Numbered from the stretch's first letter, positions 1 through 9,742 are shown. The stretch is DNA of 46,708 bases from Bacteroides sp. OF04-15BH (GCF_003477995.1 NZ_QUEM01000031.1:1-46708), one strand, 5' to 3'. Made by a program: numbers and translations. The notes: generated from the letters alone by a model not told the origin.

Positions 1-75
1 GGGTTAAGTATGCGCTAAATTAATTCCGCCAACGGGTTTATGAAATATTCCGGTTAACATTAAAACATCAATAAT

Positions 76-2127
76 ATGAAAAAAATATTCTTGCTTCTTG
101 CTTGGTGCCTGTGTTCTTTTTCTATTCAGGCCAGGACTTTAGAGTTCCAGATCATTCCCCAGTCGCAACATATAGAAATGCACAAAGGCAGGGGGATAAA
201 CTATGATGAAATCCGTTTTATACTCAATAAATCACAAACTCAATATCCCGTTTTAGGTTCCTTTCTGGATGCCTTGCCACGAACGGAAAAACCGGGCAAG
301 GGTGTCTTTCTTCATATCCATACGGAAAATGTGCCCGACTCTCCCGAAGGATATGTTTTAACCGTACAGAGAGACGGAATACATATTTCGTCCAAAAGTT
401 CAGCAGGACTTTTTTATGGATGCCAGACTTTGGAACAGCTGATGGAAGACAGCAGGGATTTTCAGACTCCGATACCATATATGAAAATAACCGATTATCC
501 GGCCGTTTCCTATCGGGCTGTTCATTTGGACACCAAGCATCATTTAGACAGAATGGAATATTATTATCGGATGATGGATAAACTGTCCAGATACAAGATC
601 AACGCAGTGATCTGGGAGCTCGAAGACAAGTTCCGATACTCCAGCCATCCCGAGTTGGCCGCATCAAATGCGATCAGCAAACAGGAAATGCAGGCTCTGT
701 GTCGTTACGCCAAGGAACGGAATATCGAAATCTCTCCTCTGGTTCAAGGTTTGGGGCATGCAAGCTATATTCTGAAGCATCACCGGGACTTGCGCGAGAA
801 TCCGAAAAGCGACTGGGAACTCTGTCCTTCAAATCCCAAAACCTATGAATTATTGTTCGATTTATATGGAGAAGCCATTAAAGCCATGCCCTATGGAAAA
901 TATCTGCATATAGGTGGAGATGAAATTACAGCAATAGGCATTGATGAGCGGTGTCGTGCTACCGGAAAATCGGCGTTTGAACTGCAGATGGATTGGCTCG
1001 ACAAGGTTTGTCAGTATGCCCGCGAGAACGGACGTATTCCTATCTTCTGGGACGACATGCCCTTGAAATATGCGGGCTTGTGGACTACGATTTTAAGTGA
1101 TAAAACCGAAGAAGAATTGGACAAGGTCTGGAATACCGAGAAACTGGATCGTGCTATAGATCTGTTTCCGAAGAACTGTATCTATATGAGATGGAACTAT
1201 GGCGATCCCACTAAACCGGCTCACAAAAGGCTGTTAAACTGGTATCAGGAGAAAGGACTTCCGGTAATGGCGGCCACTGCGGCCAGTTCCGGCGACTCCC
1301 CATTTATGCCCCGTGAGCATACCAAAAGCGGTTATATTAAAAGCTTCTGTCAGCTTACCACTGAAAACAAGCTTCAGGGCGTTCTTGCTACAGCCTGGGA
1401 TGACGGTTCGCCCCATTTGGAAACAGTCTGGCGGGGATTGATTGCACTGGGTGAATTTTCATGGAATCCTGACGGGCGCGAGATATCAGACTTTATTGAG
1501 GCGCATGGACAAAGAGAGTTCGGCTTTGAGGCAGGAAAGGGGAAAATGAATTTCTTGCAGGAGCTGGAAAAATCCTTTTTCTTTTTTGACGGGGCTCTCG
1601 TCAAGTCAGGCAGAAGAAATCCGGCCTGGGGCGTTACAGCTTTCACGCTGATTGATCTGCCTGATAAGAATCATCGTGGTTTGTGGAGTGAAAAATACAG
1701 CGACAAGATCAAGCGTGCCCAGGAAGAGGACATACGCTATGAGGAGATAAAGAAAGGACTGGCGGAAGCAAAGGCAGAAGCCTTGCGCAACCGTTATACC
1801 TTGAATGTCTATGAGCAAAACAATAATCTGCAAAACTTTCCGGTTAAACTGTTATTGGCATTGTATCATTACGACCAGGCGAAAGACGATCAGCAGCTCA
1901 AGCAGGCTGCCATGCAACTGAAAGATATCTGCCATAGTCTTCCTCATTTGCAAAAGTCTTTGGAAGAGGTCTACTCAGAAACCCGGTTTATGGAGCAACC
2001 TGAGGGGTATGTGGAAGATATGAATCATCACAACCATTTGTCTGTCAAATCCCTGAATAGCGACTGGATTTTCCTTTATGAATTGCCTATGGTAACCAAA
2101 ATATTGAATTGGCTCGATGCTGATTAA
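76..2127 (+). CDS. Secreted GH20-family beta-N-acetylhexosaminidase-like protein
   Basis: A 683-residue protein. The N-terminus is a signal peptide (Lys-Lys, then a Leu-rich core to about residue 19), so it is exported. Residues 25-140 resemble the small alpha/beta domain that precedes GH20 barrels. A TIM barrel follows from about residue 143. The GH20 catalytic pair is visible as Asp282-Glu283 in HIGGDE; in this family Glu is the acid and the preceding Asp orients the substrate N-acetyl group (substrate-assisted hydrolysis of terminal GlcNAc/GalNAc). The C-terminal 200 residues are helical and not assigned. It probably trims host glycans or mucin in the periplasm or at the surface. No susC/susD pair is adjacent in the window. 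Family assignment is fairly sure; substrate is not known. Confidence 0.82.
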   Translation: MKKIFLLLAWCLCSFSIQARTLEFQIIPQSQHIEMHKGRGINYDEIRFILNKSQTQYPVLGSFLDALPRTEKPGKGVFLHIHTENVPDSPEGYVLTVQRDGIHISSKSSAGLFYGCQTLEQLMEDSRDFQTPIPYMKITDYPAVSYRAVHLDTKHHLDRMEYYYRMMDKLSRYKINAVIWELEDKFRYSSHPELAASNAISKQEMQALCRYAKERNIEISPLVQGLGHASYILKHHRDLRENPKSDWELCPSNPKTYELLFDLYGEAIKAMPYGKYLHIGGDEITAIGIDERCRATGKSAFELQMDWLDKVCQYARENGRIPIFWDDMPLKYAGLWTTILSDKTEEELDKVWNTEKLDRAIDLFPKNCIYMRWNYGDPTKPAHKRLLNWYQEKGLPVMAATAASSGDSPFMPREHTKSGYIKSFCQLTTENKLQGVLATAWDDGSPHLETVWRGLIALGEFSWNPDGREISDFIEAHGQREFGFEAGKGKMNFLQELEKSFFFFDGALVKSGRRNPAWGVTAFTLIDLPDKNHRGLWSEKYSDKIKRAQEEDIRYEEIKKGLAEAKAEALRNRYTLNVYEQNNNLQNFPVKLLLALYHYDQAKDDQQLKQAAMQLKDICHSLPHLQKSLEEVYSETRFMEQPEGYVEDMNHHNHLSVKSLNSDWIFLYELPMVTKILNWLDAD

Positions 2128-2169
2128 TTTTTTATATCATCGTGTTTTTCATGAATATTTCTAATGATG

Positions 2170-2177
2170 TATCTTTG
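2170..2177 (+). promoter_or_regulatory. Bacteroides -7 box for the GNAT gene
   Basis: TATCTTTG matches the Bacteroides housekeeping -7 consensus TAnnTTTG and lies about 27 bases before the ATG at 2204. A T-rich stretch about 20 bases upstream could serve as the -33 element. Confidence 0.6.
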
Positions 2178-2203
2178 TTGCATAGCGTAGTTTAATTCAG
2201 ATT

Positions 2204-2716
2204 ATGAGAATAAGCAAAATTGATACGGATAAGAAAAGATGTCAGGAACTTCCGTTGCTTGGGGTATACCCGAATGTGGTACACAGAGATAAGAGAACAT
2301 ATATTCTTATTTTATCATTGACCGAGGTATGGGAAAGGTCTGTGAGAGCAAGCCATGATTTTCTTGCGGAAGAGGATATTCAGAAGCTGATTCCGGCAGT
2401 ACGTGAGGCTTTGGAAATGATCGCTAATCTTGTAGTATTATATCACGGTGATGATCCTGTCGGATTTATCGGAATGGAAGACCGTAAGGTAGAAATGTTG
2501 TTTCTTGCCCCCGAATATTGGGGATATGGTTTTGGAGCGCTTCTTATAGATATGGCAATCAAGGATTATGGATGCGTGTTTGTGGATGTAAATGAGCAGA
2601 ATCCTAAGGCCAGACATTTCTATATGCACATGGGGTTCCGGGAATACGAAAGAACAGAAACTGACGATCAGGGAAATCCTTTTCCGATAATCAGGATGAG
2701 GCTGGCGGATATATAG
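2204..2716 (+). CDS. GNAT-family N-acetyltransferase
   Basis: A 170-residue protein of the GNAT fold. The segment LTEVWERSVRASHDFL (about residues 38-53) is typical of YjaB-like GNAT proteins. The acetyl-CoA pyrophosphate-binding loop is WGYGFGALL (about residues 105-113), followed by the usual NPKARHFYMHMGF block near residue 132-144. It transfers an acetyl group to an unknown small molecule or protein amine in the cytosol. It is monocistronic: its own -7 box lies upstream and a strong hairpin follows. The first 35 residues are longer than in most relatives, so an internal start is possible, but no ATG there is better placed. Confidence 0.8.
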   Translation: MRISKIDTDKKRCQELPLLGVYPNVVHRDKRTYILILSLTEVWERSVRASHDFLAEEDIQKLIPAVREALEMIANLVVLYHGDDPVGFIGMEDRKVEMLFLAPEYWGYGFGALLIDMAIKDYGCVFVDVNEQNPKARHFYMHMGFREYERTETDDQGNPFPIIRMRLADI

Positions 2717-2837
2717 GTCGAAATGTTTGCAATGCTCTGAAATATCAAGAATGGAAACAAACGGATGATAATAGGCTTTGAAAGTAAGTTCGCAAAGAAC
2801 AGAGAAAAGAGATAAACCAGTACTGACCATAAGCAGA

Positions 2838-2872
2838 AAAGGGGAGCGCCCACTTGTTGGGCGCTCCCCTTT
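2838..2872. terminator. Bidirectional intrinsic terminator
   Basis: A perfect 15-bp inverted repeat (arms 2838-2852 and 2858-2872) with a 5-base loop. It has A-rich flank on one side and T-rich on the other, so it can stop both the rightward GNAT gene and the leftward outer-membrane gene that converge here. Confidence 0.85.
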
Positions 2873-2914
2873 CCATTTTTGGATATAAGAATGTTTTGGG
2901 CTATTTCGTTTTTC

Positions 2915-5719
2915 CTATTTTTTTCCTGGATTCTTGTTGAAATGATAAACGAGATGCGCCATGAAATAATGCGGAAGCGAACGATACCATGTTTCGATGC
3001 GTCCCTGGGCATTTACCTGATATTGTGTAGACGAGAGTTGATGCAGAACATCAAATGCTTCAATGCGGGCCACCAGTTTCCCTTTCAGGAAAGGCTGGGA
3101 GATGGAAGCATTCAGCACAAAGTCATCCGTATTCAGTTCCGCACTGCCATAGCCACGGCGGGAATACATGTTTCCGTCGGCAGAAATTGTCGTTTTCAGC
3201 TTCGGAATCGTGTAACGGGCAGACAACCCATACTTGAAGTCCGTGACATTCAGGGTCTCGAAATCGCGCATCTTGCCCTCGCTGTGCCGCCAGGTTATGT
3301 CGCCTGTGGCACGGATGTTAAACGCGCCCTTGTCATATTGCACATATACACCTTCATACAAAGTCAGGGTGTTGACCGCATTCACATGACTTTCGGTCTC
3401 GCCGGCGAGCAGGGTGTGATCAAGACTGTGGAAGAATAAGCCGTTAGAGCTACTCTCCATGCTCCAATGTCTGTCTTTATCAAGAGTATGAAAGACTTTT
3501 GCCATTGCCGAGGCCCGATAAGAGCCTTTTATATTCTCCGGCCGATACGTATAAACACCCGAGGTAGGATTGAAACTTACGGACTGGGAGATACTGTTCA
3601 GATCATAGGAGAATTGGGCGTACGTAAAGAGTGAGTATCCGGAAGTACTTCTGTCTTGGTGTCCTATTTCAAAATAAGCCATGGAGTTATAGGACTTCAA
3701 GTCCGGATTTCCGAGACGGACCACAAGAGGGGTGGCATCATCCCGAAAACCAATCTGGTTCAGCAGCGGTGAGTTGTATTCTCTGTAGCCAAAAACTAAA
3801 TGCACAGGACGATTCACGTGCTTCTTTACATAGAAATGCATTTTCATGGATCCGTCCAGGAGCATGGAATTACGTGTTGCCACCGTATCAAGCATTCCAC
3901 GCTGATAGCACAACCGCTCATGTTCGGACGACAATTTCAGGTCAAACTCCAGAAGTTCACGTGTCCAATCATAATCTTTACTGGAGAGAATTTGCTTACG
4001 GTCAAAATGAAGCGTAACGTCTCCTTTGAAATTTTGCAATTCGCTGTCGTAAGAGTTCGAACGGTCGGTTATGGCTTGAAGCATGTCCAGCTGGGATGGA
4101 AGCAAAAGCGTGTCCGGATGATACAACCAGTCTTTCGTTTTGTTCCGGCTGTATGATGGATCTACTGTTATATTCATGTAATATCTGTTTCTCTTCAAAC
4201 CATAGAAAATGGGGGTATGCACAGTCAAATTGCGGTTCGAGTAATCATTGCTGTTGTACGACTTGCTATTGGAAGGCTTGACCAGATCGTTTATATGGAA
4301 ACGTTGGGCCTGTTGGTTCTCATCGGACGCATGGTCTAACTCCGTTATGAATACGAAATATTGATTCCAATTCCCGAGATTCTTCAAATAGGGTTGTGTG
4401 CGTGCGTAGAAATGAGTCTTCCATGATTTGCCGTCATTGAAGCCGTCATTACGTTGACGTACGATGAGTGTGTCGGCATATTGCTCAGACAGCATGGAAG
4501 AGTTACCGCTGTATGATCTGTGGTTTATTGCCAGGTCTGTGGTGAGCATGAAGCGTTCGGGCTTGATGTATGTGAATTTATTGCCTAAACTCAACCGATT
4601 CTCCTTGTTCAACGAATTCTGGCGGGTTGTCTGCAATGGATTGTCTGGAAGGAACAACTCGTTGCGTTGGGCCATTTCCACCTCGTTGCGGCTGGACGTG
4701 AAATCCACGTTCAGGTTTTCCTTTACATTCTTGTCGGTTGACTGATAATCTATTTCGCCCTTAACGCTATGGGTTGTCAATAAGGAGTTCGGCATGGATT
4801 GGGGAGTCCACTGATCCGAGCTGCCTATGTGGCGGCTCTCATTCACGTTGTTTGAGTTGGCCGCCAGGGTGTAACGGGTATTTTTAGTAAAACTGAGCAG
4901 GAACGCACGTCCCAACCAACGTTCTTCCGTACCTCCGGCAGCCTCTACATTGGCTATATATCCTCTTTGGTACTCAGGCTTCAGATTCACGTCCATAACG
5001 AACTTTTTCTTTTCAATCTGCTCATTAAAGGCACGGTTTAAGTCTGTGTCCTGCTCATATACCTTTATGTCCTTTACCGTATAGTAAGGTAGGTTTTCCA
5101 GCAGAACCTTTGAGTTGCCGCGCATAAACGAGCGCGAACCGAGTTGCAATTCGTCTATCTTGCGGCCGTTTACGAAGATTTCGCCGTTGTTGTTCATCGT
5201 CACACCCGGCATCTGGCGTATGAGGTCATCCAGCATCGAACCGTCGGGCAGCTTGAATGCTGTGGCATCATAGACGATGGTATCGCCTTTATAGTACATC
5301 TTCACTTTGGTTGCTGTCACTGTTACTCCATCCAAGCTCATTTGCTTGATCTTGCGCAATTCGAGCGGATCGTCAAGCTTTATGGCACTTTTGTCGTTTT
5401 CGTAAATAGACAATAACTGGTATGCGTCTTCATAGCCGGCAAGCCTGGCCCGAAGCAGGTATTTGCAGGTCTTGCGCTCCGGCCGGAATACAAACTCCGC
5501 CGCCTGAAGAGTCCCGTCACTTCGGTGGCTTTTTGAAATAGGAATGGAATCTATAACTACAGTGCTATCTGCGGCAAGAAGTACCGACACCTTTGCTTCC
5601 GGCAACGGGTATTTCAGGAAGGCGTCCTGTACACATCCTAAAATGAAACTTTGTGAGAACGCATTCAAGGCGAAAACAAGTGTCAAAAGTGATGTGATGA
5701 TTCTTTTGAGTTTTCTCAT
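2915..5719 (-). CDS. TonB-receptor-like outer-membrane beta-barrel protein
   Basis: A 934-residue exported protein. A signal peptide (residues 1-22) ends near the Ser/Gln pair in AFSQS. Residues 25-125 form a carboxypeptidase-regulatory-like (CarboxypepD_reg/CNA-B) beta domain. Residues 130-240 resemble a TonB plug (GVTVTATK..., PDGSMLDDLIRQMPGV, VNGRKI). The rest alternates Tyr/Arg/Asp-rich strands typical of an outer-membrane barrel (OMP_b-brl_3 type). No SusD partner lies beside it, so it is not a classical PUL receptor. It may be an uptake receptor or a stress-induced outer-membrane protein; the substrate is unknown. Its upstream region has a sigma-54-like promoter and a perfect long palindrome, suggesting activation by an NtrC-type regulator. 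Confidence 0.8.
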   Translation of the reverse strand: MRKLKRIITSLLTLVFALNAFSQSFILGCVQDAFLKYPLPEAKVSVLLAADSTVVIDSIPISKSHRSDGTLQAAEFVFRPERKTCKYLLRARLAGYEDAYQLLSIYENDKSAIKLDDPLELRKIKQMSLDGVTVTATKVKMYYKGDTIVYDATAFKLPDGSMLDDLIRQMPGVTMNNNGEIFVNGRKIDELQLGSRSFMRGNSKVLLENLPYYTVKDIKVYEQDTDLNRAFNEQIEKKKFVMDVNLKPEYQRGYIANVEAAGGTEERWLGRAFLLSFTKNTRYTLAANSNNVNESRHIGSSDQWTPQSMPNSLLTTHSVKGEIDYQSTDKNVKENLNVDFTSSRNEVEMAQRNELFLPDNPLQTTRQNSLNKENRLSLGNKFTYIKPERFMLTTDLAINHRSYSGNSSMLSEQYADTLIVRQRNDGFNDGKSWKTHFYARTQPYLKNLGNWNQYFVFITELDHASDENQQAQRFHINDLVKPSNSKSYNSNDYSNRNLTVHTPIFYGLKRNRYYMNITVDPSYSRNKTKDWLYHPDTLLLPSQLDMLQAITDRSNSYDSELQNFKGDVTLHFDRKQILSSKDYDWTRELLEFDLKLSSEHERLCYQRGMLDTVATRNSMLLDGSMKMHFYVKKHVNRPVHLVFGYREYNSPLLNQIGFRDDATPLVVRLGNPDLKSYNSMAYFEIGHQDRSTSGYSLFTYAQFSYDLNSISQSVSFNPTSGVYTYRPENIKGSYRASAMAKVFHTLDKDRHWSMESSSNGLFFHSLDHTLLAGETESHVNAVNTLTLYEGVYVQYDKGAFNIRATGDITWRHSEGKMRDFETLNVTDFKYGLSARYTIPKLKTTISADGNMYSRRGYGSAELNTDDFVLNASISQPFLKGKLVARIEAFDVLHQLSSTQYQVNAQGRIETWYRSLPHYFMAHLVYHFNKNPGKK

Positions 5720-5765
5720 GGCATTTATTTTTTATATTGTATTTAATCTGTCTATACTCTGAAAG

Positions 5766-5781
5766 ACAAAAACCATGCCAA
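5766..5781 (-). promoter_or_regulatory. Candidate sigma-54 (-24/-12) promoter
   Basis: On the minus strand TTGGCATGGTTTTTGT fits the RpoN consensus TGGCAC-N5-TTGC: GG, then exactly ten bases, then GT where GC is usual. The predicted start is near 5755, giving a leader of about 36 bases before the ATG at 5719. No TAnnTTTG box is seen in this leader. Confidence 0.5.
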
Positions 5782-5824
5782 AATGTTATTTAATTAAATA
5801 TCAGTAGTTTAGTGAAAAAATGTA

Positions 5825-5872
5825 GTGTCCGGAAATGGACACACTGTCCATTTCCGGACACAAAAGTGGACA
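5825..5872. promoter_or_regulatory. Paired enhancer-type palindromes
   Basis: Arms 5825-5841 and 5845-5861 form a perfect 17-bp inverted repeat with a 3-base loop. Each arm is itself a near-palindrome TGTCC-N6-GGACA (5826-5841 and 5845-5860), and a further half-site TGGACA lies at 5867-5872. The array is centred about 90 bases upstream of the predicted sigma-54 start, the usual place for an NtrC-family activator. It carries no T-run, so a terminator is unlikely. Confidence 0.55.
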
Positions 5873-5923
5873 TAATTTTTTATGTTTATATAAGGATATC
5901 GAGGGTGTGTCAAAATACCCTCT

Positions 5924-7629
5924 TTATAACAGAAGATCGCTATATAGCCGAACTTTCTTATGAAGTGGCCATATAGCGATCTTCATTTGTTTATGGCCTA
6001 AAAAGGCAATAGAATTGAGTTTGAGTCGTAAAACCCATTCAAAAAAGCGTTTTATTAGTGCCTGTAAGTTGTTATAGTCTCCATTCAGAAGTGTTTTGCA
6101 TAATTTTTTGATGTTAAATGCGATTGCGAAGAAGGAAAAGTCCATAGTAATCTTGTCCTTTCCAAAATGACGGAAACGACGGTATGCCATATTGTTTTTG
6201 ATTTGTCCGAAGACTGCCTCCGGCTCAATACATCGTCTGCCCCGATGCCTGATTCCTTCTTCTGAGGTCAATAAGCCTGCGGCTTTCTTTTTATAGGCAT
6301 TCAGTCTGTGGTTTACTTCTATAACACGATTTCCCTTAGCCTTAAAGCATTGCCCGCGTAGAGGACATCCGGAACAGTTCCTTGCCCGGTAACGGGCGGA
6401 CTCCGTAATATATCCGCTATCGGTTTTTCCATGCCTTGTTCCTATCCGTTCCATATGCTGCCCCATGGGACAACATAGAAATCCTTTTCTTTATTATAAA
6501 ACATTCCCTCGGCACTAAAGGGATTGGGAGTATAATGCATCCTATGCTCTATATGGAAACGGTTGTATTTGACGTAAGCTTCCATATCATGTTCTTCCAT
6601 GTAACGATAGTTCTCTTCAGATCCATAACCTGAATCGGCTATAATTGTAGAGGCAAAATGACCGTATCTCTCCTTGAAGGATGCCAGAAAGGAAGGCATG
6701 GTCAACGTATCTGTGGGATTAGGATAAAAAGCAAAGTCCGTGATGAACTGGTTTTCCGTGGAAGTCTGTAGATTATATCCGGGTTTGGTCTGTCCGTTTC
6801 TCATCGCATCTTCTTTCATGTGCATAAAGGTGGCGTCCTTGTCGGTCTTGGAATAAGAATTGCGCTTACCTAAGGTTAAAAGCTTTCTGTTGTATTCTTC
6901 AAGCTTATCCTTATGTTTCTCCAGCTCCTTTATCTGCTTTTTCTTCTCTCTAAGGACCGCTTTGCTTTCCTTGCCGGCAGGTTCAGGAACAGAGGCAAGT
7001 GACCTGTTCAGCATTTCTGATAGAGCAGACAACATTTCCGGGGTAATATCCGCCTCATTTTCCGGAAGAAGACTTTCACCGGCAATGTTCTCGTCTATCT
7101 GCTCAAGCAGTGCAGATATCTTTTTCAGCAGCTTTTCACGGTTTTTCTCTGTTGTTTTTCTCCAGACAAACGTATACTTGTTTGCCTTGGATTCTATTTT
7201 GCTACCGTCAATATACTCTACGTCAAGACTGATCAGACCATACTCACAAAGCATAAGAACCACTTGAGTAAAGATGTTGGTGATTTCATCTTTCAGACGG
7301 TTACGGAAACGGTTGATAGTAATGAAGTCGGGTTTGGAGGAACCTGCAAGCCATATGAAGTGGATGTCACGACGAAGAAGCCTCTCTATCTTACGACAGG
7401 AGTAGATGTTGTTCATATAGGCATAAAGAATGACCTTAAGCATCATCTTGGGATGATACGGAGAACGACCCTTTTCTCTATAAAGGTTTTTCACATGGGT
7501 AAGATCGAGATGCTCTACTATATGATTCAGAATACGCACAGGATCATTTTCTGCAATATCTTCATCTATTCGTTGCGGAAAAAGAACCGTCTGGTTTTGT
7601 ATGTAAGAAATATAATGTAATTTTGACAT
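5924..7629 (-). pseudogene. IS1182-family transposase, frameshifted
   Basis: Two overlapping reading frames together make one DDE transposase: the N-terminal 395 residues (7629-6442) and the C-terminal 180 residues (6466-5924). The first frame has the usual IS1182 start (QRIDEDIAENDPVRI, then KVILYAYMNNIYSCRKIE) and a coiled insert at about residues 150-250. It derails at DFYVVPWGS. The other frame picks up with MGQHMERIGTRHGKT and continues with the conserved CPLRGQC and RRCIEPEAVFGQIK blocks. A family-typical junction would read FYVCPMGQHM, so loss of a single T near 6475 explains the break. The break inactivates the enzyme unless ribosomes slip there. Confidence 0.85.
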
Positions 7630-7644
7630 GTAATTTTGACTTTT

Positions 7645-7709
7645 CCTAAAGTTACGAAAACTTTAGGTAACAACAAAGGCCCGAGCTTGTGAAAGTACGG
7701 GCCCTTTTT
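7645..7709. repeat. Two hairpins upstream of the transposase
   Basis: CCTAAAGTT (7645-7653) pairs perfectly with AACTTTAGG (7659-7667), only 15 bases before the transposase start. GGCCCG (7678-7683) pairs with CGGGCC (7698-7703) and is followed by a T-run on the plus strand. Such structures in insertion sequences commonly limit expression from outside transcripts; here that is an inference from position. Confidence 0.5.
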
Positions 7710-7794
7710 CATTAAATAAAGAAAGTGCATCAAAATGCATATTAACATACATTTTGACACACCCTCGATTTTTATTGATTCAAAAGGTAATTCC

Positions 7795-8196
7795 CTATAT
7801 TAACGAGTAGCTCTCAAAGGTAATCGGTGAGGTTCCTAAGTCATAATAATCTATTTTCTCGGCCACTATGCTGAAGTAGGCGATTGTGCGATAGGTATTG
7901 TGAAAACGGTGCAACACCGGGTTGTTGCGATAGATTTCCTGTGCTACGTCGTCTGCTACCTGAAGACTGGCTTCACCAGCCACCCGAACAGAAATATTTC
8001 CATCCATGACTAAAAACTCCACATGCCTGTTCTGCTGTAGCTGACTGTAGATTTCCTTTTTCGGGTTGGTTGCGAAATAAAACACCGTGCCTTCCTGTTT
8101 CATGATCTGAAAAACACGGATTTTCGGACTGTCGTTTTCCACTGTGGCCAAGGCCACAGTCGTGTGTTCTTTTAAGAATGCAAGTGCTTTTTCCAT
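7795..8196 (-). CDS. Pyridoxamine 5'-phosphate oxidase-fold protein
   Basis: A 133-residue single-domain protein of the PNPOx-like split-barrel (FMN-binding) family. It opens with LAFLKEHTTVALATVEND, the first strands of the barrel, and has the family's internal VFYFATNPKKEIYSQL and VEFLVMDGNISVRVAGEA segments. Relatives bind FMN or F420 and reduce small molecules; the substrate here cannot be read. It starts 16 bases after the nhaC stop, so it is probably cotranscribed with the antiporter, although a functional link is not evident. Confidence 0.75.
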   Translation of the reverse strand: MEKALAFLKEHTTVALATVENDSPKIRVFQIMKQEGTVFYFATNPKKEIYSQLQQNRHVEFLVMDGNISVRVAGEASLQVADDVAQEIYRNNPVLHRFHNTYRTIAYFSIVAEKIDYYDLGTSPITFESYSLI

Positions 8197-8212
8197 ATAT
8201 TATTTTTTAGTT

Positions 8213-9676
8213 TTAAGCGGTTTCTGTTGAGGCTGAGGGCTTCACGCAGCGCTTGATTTTATAACCCAATGCGGCCAGCAGCAGCGTCATCAGCGGACTC
8301 AGATAGTTGAAGAAACAGAAGGGGAAATAAACGAAGGTAGACACGCCCAATACCATAGACTGCGTCATACCGCACGTGCTCCACGGAATCAGAGCCGAAG
8401 TCACAGTCACCGAGTCTTCAATGGTGCGGCTCAGCAGACGGCTTTCATAGCCCCGCTGTTTATAAATGTCGCGGAACATGTTTCCCGTCAGGATGATGCC
8501 CAGATACTGGTCGGCACAGACTACCGTAGAGAAAAAGCCCACTCCGGCTGTCGAAGCCACGATAGAGAAGGTTTTCTGGGTGAAGGACACAAAGATATGC
8601 ATGATGCTGCGCAGCATGCCGGAGGCCTTCATCGAAGCGCCGAAGGTCATGGCACAGAGAATCAGCCAGATGGTTCCCATCATGCCCGACATGCCTCGTG
8701 TGGCTACCAGGCTGTTCAGTTCCGGCACTCCGGTGTCCAGACTGGTACTTCCGTAGAGCAGAATCATCACGCCCCGGAAGCGGTTCATCAGCGAGCCGGC
8801 ATCCCCTCCGGCAATCTCGTCTACCAGATTGATCTGTACAAAGATGGCTGTGATGCAGGCCATCAGGGTGGCCAGAAAAAGAATGATGATGGCCGGCAGA
8901 CGACGGATAATCATCAGCAGGGTTACCACCGGCACCAGCAGCAGCCACGGGGTGATGCGGAACACCTGGCTCAGTCCTCTGGAGAAATCCCCGATCTGAT
9001 TGCTCAGTTCTCCGCCGTGGTTCATACCCATAAAGACAAAGATGATGATGGTCAGAATGAAGGCGGGCACCGTGGTGTAGAGCATATAACGGATGTGCTC
9101 AAACAAGGGCGTGTTGGTTGTAGAGGCTGCCAGCACGGTGGTATCGCTCAAGGGCGACATCTTGTCGCCGAAATAAGCTCCGGAGATAATGGCTCCGGCA
9201 ATCCAGCCTTCGTGAAAGCCTTGAGCCTTGCCGATACCCAGCAGGGCGATTCCGATGGTGGCTACAGTGGTCCACGAGCTTCCGGTCATGACCGATACGA
9301 TGGCGCAAATCACACAGGTGGACACCAGGAACCATTGCGGACTGATGATCTGCATGCCGTAGTAGATCATGGTGGGCACCACGCCGCTGATCATCCAGGA
9401 GCCGGCCACGGCGCCGATGAGCAGAAGAATCAGAATGGCCTGTCCCAAATCTCCGATATGCCGGTTGATCTCATATTCAAAATCGCTCCATTTCATGGTC
9501 TTGAACAGCAGACCGAGGGTGATGCAGGAGGCTGAGGCTACCAGAAGAGCAATCTGGCTGGCTCCGGACAGAGAGTCGCTGCCGAATGCCAGCACTACGC
9601 TGACCAGCATCACCATTAAAATGACTAGGGGAATGAGGGAAAGCCACAAGGGCGGGTTTTTCTTGATTTCTTGCAT
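8213..9676 (-). CDS. nhaC: Na+/H+ antiporter, NhaC family
   Basis: A 487-residue inner-membrane protein with about twelve hydrophobic helices. It has the NhaC hallmarks GSSWTTVATIGIALLGIG (near residue 135) and GAYFGDKMSPLSDTTVLAAS (near residue 170), where the Asp and Ser/Thr residues line the ion path. It exchanges cytosolic Na+ (or an organate counter-ion, as in the related malate/lactate antiporters) for protons. The frame is open to 9724, but the ATG at 9676 is preferred because the protein then begins with a short basic Gln-Glu-Ile-Lys-Lys stretch before the first helix, as in relatives. It is followed closely by the PNPOx-like gene. Confidence 0.85.
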   Translation of the reverse strand: MQEIKKNPPLWLSLIPLVILMVMLVSVVLAFGSDSLSGASQIALLVASASCITLGLLFKTMKWSDFEYEINRHIGDLGQAILILLLIGAVAGSWMISGVVPTMIYYGMQIISPQWFLVSTCVICAIVSVMTGSSWTTVATIGIALLGIGKAQGFHEGWIAGAIISGAYFGDKMSPLSDTTVLAASTTNTPLFEHIRYMLYTTVPAFILTIIIFVFMGMNHGGELSNQIGDFSRGLSQVFRITPWLLLVPVVTLLMIIRRLPAIIILFLATLMACITAIFVQINLVDEIAGGDAGSLMNRFRGVMILLYGSTSLDTGVPELNSLVATRGMSGMMGTIWLILCAMTFGASMKASGMLRSIMHIFVSFTQKTFSIVASTAGVGFFSTVVCADQYLGIILTGNMFRDIYKQRGYESRLLSRTIEDSVTVTSALIPWSTCGMTQSMVLGVSTFVYFPFCFFNYLSPLMTLLLAALGYKIKRCVKPSASTETA

Positions 9677-9742
9677 ATAATTACGTTTTTTGTTTGTGTC
9701 AGCAGTATTCCCTGAAAACAGCATGGAGACAGGGACAAAAAA

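Larger units (their letters stand above)
5901..7766 (-). mobile_element. IS1182-like insertion sequence
   Basis: Perfect terminal inverted repeats of 16 bp (5901-5916, GAGGGTGTGTCAAAAT, and its complement at 7751-7766) bound a 1.87-kb element. The match can be extended outward to ATC/GAT, so the exact ends and any target duplication are uncertain. It contains one broken transposase gene, read leftward. It landed just upstream of the paired palindromes of the outer-membrane gene without cutting them. Confidence 0.85.

Noticed and set aside
5825..5861. Perfect 17-bp inverted repeat as a terminator
   Set aside because: It lies upstream of a gene start with no T-run directly after it; the internal TGTCC/GGACA symmetry fits binding sites better.
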